A DNA stretch of 6,906 bases from assembly GCA_026416215.1 (NCBI GenBank), contig JAOAFP010000057.1, positions 1-6,906 of the forward strand, read 5' to 3'. The position numbers and the translations under genes are program-made. This DNA is from Negativicutes bacterium. Its GTDB lineage: Bacteria; Bacillota; Negativicutes; SKW292. The notes below the pieces were generated by a model. It had not been told where the DNA came from. It searched no databases and worked only from the letters and a program-made list of their open reading frames with translations. Of this stretch, positions 5,955 to 6,906 are shown piece by piece; the stretch's first letter is position 1; each line of letters begins with the position of its first letter.

Positions 5955-5983
5955 GAATATTAGGCAGCGGCAGTTCAATATTA
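5955..5983. promoter_or_regulatory. Twin AATATTA boxes upstream of the ferredoxin gene (possible operator)
   Basis: AATATTA occurs at 5956-5962 and 5977-5983, exactly 21 bp apart, or two helical turns, within a 76-nt gap. It is preceded by a CCCGGCCGGG palindrome (5943-5952). The AT-rich boxes stand out in GC-rich surroundings. They may be a repressor or activator site, or contain the -10 region of the korDA promoter; TAGAAT at 5953-5958 is the nearest -10 look-alike, but no convincing -35 is seen. Confidence 0.3.
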
Positions 5984-5987
5984 ACTG

Positions 5988-5996
5988 TGGGGTGAT
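5988..5996 (+). promoter_or_regulatory. Ribosome binding site of the ferredoxin subunit gene
   Basis: TGGGGTGAT differs from the ideal GGAGGTGAT at two positions and places its core 7 nt before ATG 6000, supporting that start. Confidence 0.55.
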
Positions 5997-5999
5997 TAT

Positions 6000-6206
6000 A
6001 TGGCAGTGGAGATTAACCGGCGGTACTGCAAGGGGTGTGGGATTTGCGTTGAGCTTTGTCCAAAAAGCGTTCTGGTTCTTGACGAAATTGGCAAATCGAC
6101 GGTAAAAAATCCCGATGCCTGCATCTACTGCGGCCAGTGTGAGCTGCGTTGCCCGGACTATGCGATTACCGTGGTCAAACCGGTCAAAAAGGAGGAAAAG
6201 GCATAA
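6000..6206 (+). CDS. korD: 2x[4Fe-4S] ferredoxin, delta subunit of a 2-oxoglutarate:ferredoxin oxidoreductase
   Basis: This 68-residue protein has two classical cluster motifs: CKGCGICVELCP (Cys 10, 13, 16, 20) and CIYCGQCELRCP (Cys 41, 44, 47, 51). Each gives three Cys in CxxCxxC spacing plus a distant CP cysteine, as in bacterial 2[4Fe-4S] ferredoxins. The tail is Lys/Glu-rich and short. Known: in the multi-subunit 2-oxoacid:ferredoxin oxidoreductases this subunit carries electrons from the thiamine-diphosphate site to soluble ferredoxin. Its stop overlaps the start of the alpha-subunit gene by one base (TAATG), which ties it to that enzyme rather than to a free ferredoxin. The KorD name is from context and the typical D-A-B-C order; VorC-type subunits of branched-chain oxidoreductases look very similar. 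Confidence 0.85.
   Translation: MAVEINRRYCKGCGICVELCPKSVLVLDEIGKSTVKNPDACIYCGQCELRCPDYAITVVKPVKKEEKA
6189..6195 (+). promoter_or_regulatory. Ribosome binding site of the alpha-subunit gene
   Basis: AAGGAGG lies inside the 3' end of the ferredoxin gene, 10 nt before ATG 6206. With the one-base stop/start overlap it indicates coupled translation of the two subunits. Confidence 0.65.
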
Positions 6207-6906
6207 TGAAGAGAGCGGTCAGATTGTTGCAGGGCAATCAGGCCTGTGCGATGGGGGCGCTGGCGGCCGGAGTGCGGTTTTTTGCCGGCTATCCGATAAC
6301 TCCCAGTACCGAGATCGCCGAATACCTGGCGGTGGAACTACCCAGGGTGGGAGGAAAGTTCATCCAGATGGAGGATGAAATTGCCAGTATGGGAGCGGCC
6401 TGTGGGGCATCGCTGACCGGGGTTAAGTCATTGACTGCCACCAGTGGACCGGGCTTTTCCCTTAAGCAGGAGCTGATCGGGTATGCCGCCATGGCCGAGA
6501 TTCCGGTGGTGGTGGTAAATGTTCAGCGGCTGGGTCCGAGTACCGGAAAACCGACGGCACCGGCTCAGGGCGACGTGATGCAGGCCCGGTGGGGAACCCA
6601 CGGCGACCGGGCGGTGGTTGCCCTGTCTCCCTGGTCGGTGGAGGAGTGTTTCGATGTTACGGTGGCGGCAGTTAATTTTTCCGAGAAACTGCGAACCCCG
6701 GTAATTGTGCTAATGGACGAAGTGGTCGGTCACATGCGGGAGGGGGTAAGGCTCAAAAAGCCCGGCGAAATAAAACTGGTCAACCGCAAACTGCCGACCG
6801 TCGGTCCGGACGGCTACGAGGCCTACCGGCCGGATGATGACGATGTGCCGGCAATTCCTCCGTTCGGATCCGGCTACCTGTACCACGTGACCGGCCTGTC
6901 CCATGG
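6206..6906 (+). CDS. korA: 2-oxoglutarate:ferredoxin oxidoreductase alpha subunit (3' end outside window)
   Basis: The frame runs open to the window end, giving 233 of an expected 350-380 codons. Seen: LQGNQACAMGALAAGVRFFAGYP with ITPSTEIAEYLA (residues 8-42), the N-terminal pyrimidine-binding POR_N fold; FIQMEDEIASMGAACGASLTG (52-72); TATSGPGFSLKQE (78-89); VQRLGPSTGKPT (106-117); QGDVMQARWGTHGD (121-134); and RTPVIVLMDEVVGHMRE (163-179). Known: with a beta subunit it converts 2-oxoglutarate and CoA to succinyl-CoA, CO2 and reduced ferredoxin, or runs in reverse for carbon fixation. These motifs fit KorA better than the pyruvate or indolepyruvate enzymes, though a 2-ketoisovalerate enzyme cannot be fully excluded. 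The beta subunit, and often gamma, should lie just beyond the window. The start at 6206 overlaps the korD stop by one base and has AAGGAGG 10 nt upstream. Confidence 0.9.
   Translation, partial: MKRAVRLLQGNQACAMGALAAGVRFFAGYPITPSTEIAEYLAVELPRVGGKFIQMEDEIASMGAACGASLTGVKSLTATSGPGFSLKQELIGYAAMAEIPVVVVNVQRLGPSTGKPTAPAQGDVMQARWGTHGDRAVVALSPWSVEECFDVTVAAVNFSEKLRTPVIVLMDEVVGHMREGVRLKKPGEIKLVNRKLPTVGPDGYEAYRPDDDDVPAIPPFGSGYLYHVTGLSH

Noticed and set aside
1..6906. CRISPR array, tRNA, rRNA, insertion sequence or attachment site
   Set aside because: No regularly spaced repeats, cloverleaf, transposase-like protein or terminal repeats were found on either strand.

Overview
The window reads as a stretch of chromosome from an anaerobic, fairly GC-rich Firmicute. 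A Negativicutes (Sporomusa-like) host is my best guess. It rests on RsbW/SpoIIAB-type regulators, a ferredoxin-dependent 2-oxoacid oxidoreductase in the order small ferredoxin then alpha subunit, strong AGGAGG-type ribosome sites, and ArnT-like glycosyltransferases that would suit an organism with an outer membrane. This is inference from gene content, not a database match. All eight genes lie on the plus strand, are tightly packed, and show no mobile elements, tRNA, rRNA or CRISPR.

Region 1 (1-1765) holds the 3' end of an NlpC/P60 cell-wall hydrolase, then a three-gene partner-switching cassette: a STAS anti-anti-sigma protein with a phosphorylatable serine, a two-domain STAS-like protein that lacks that serine and carries a C-terminal domain resembling the dimerization domain of cation-diffusion transporters, and an RsbW-type ATP-binding kinase/anti-sigma protein. 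No sigma factor is present. A perfect 9-bp hairpin with a T-run ends the block; the stop codon of the last gene lies in its loop.

Region 2 (1798-5923) holds a YdjC/ChbG/HpnK-type carbohydrate deacetylase followed by two paralogous GT39 (ArnT/PMT-like) polytopic membrane glycosyltransferases, the last two overlapping by 4 bp (ATGA). Together they suggest a pathway in which a lipid-linked sugar is deacetylated and then transferred outside the membrane to a glycolipid or polymer. The second transferase has DPVE where the first has DPDE, and contains a recent-looking 21-bp in-frame tandem repeat.

Region 3 (5924-6906) starts with a short intergenic gap containing two AATATTA boxes 21 bp apart. 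It then encodes a 2x[4Fe-4S] ferredoxin subunit (korD-like) and the first 233 codons of the alpha subunit (korA-like) of a 2-oxoglutarate:ferredoxin oxidoreductase, which runs off the window end. The items most worth a second look are the orphan partner switch with its STAS/CDF-like fusion, and the deacetylase plus twin GT39 operon. I see no clear wholly new system.
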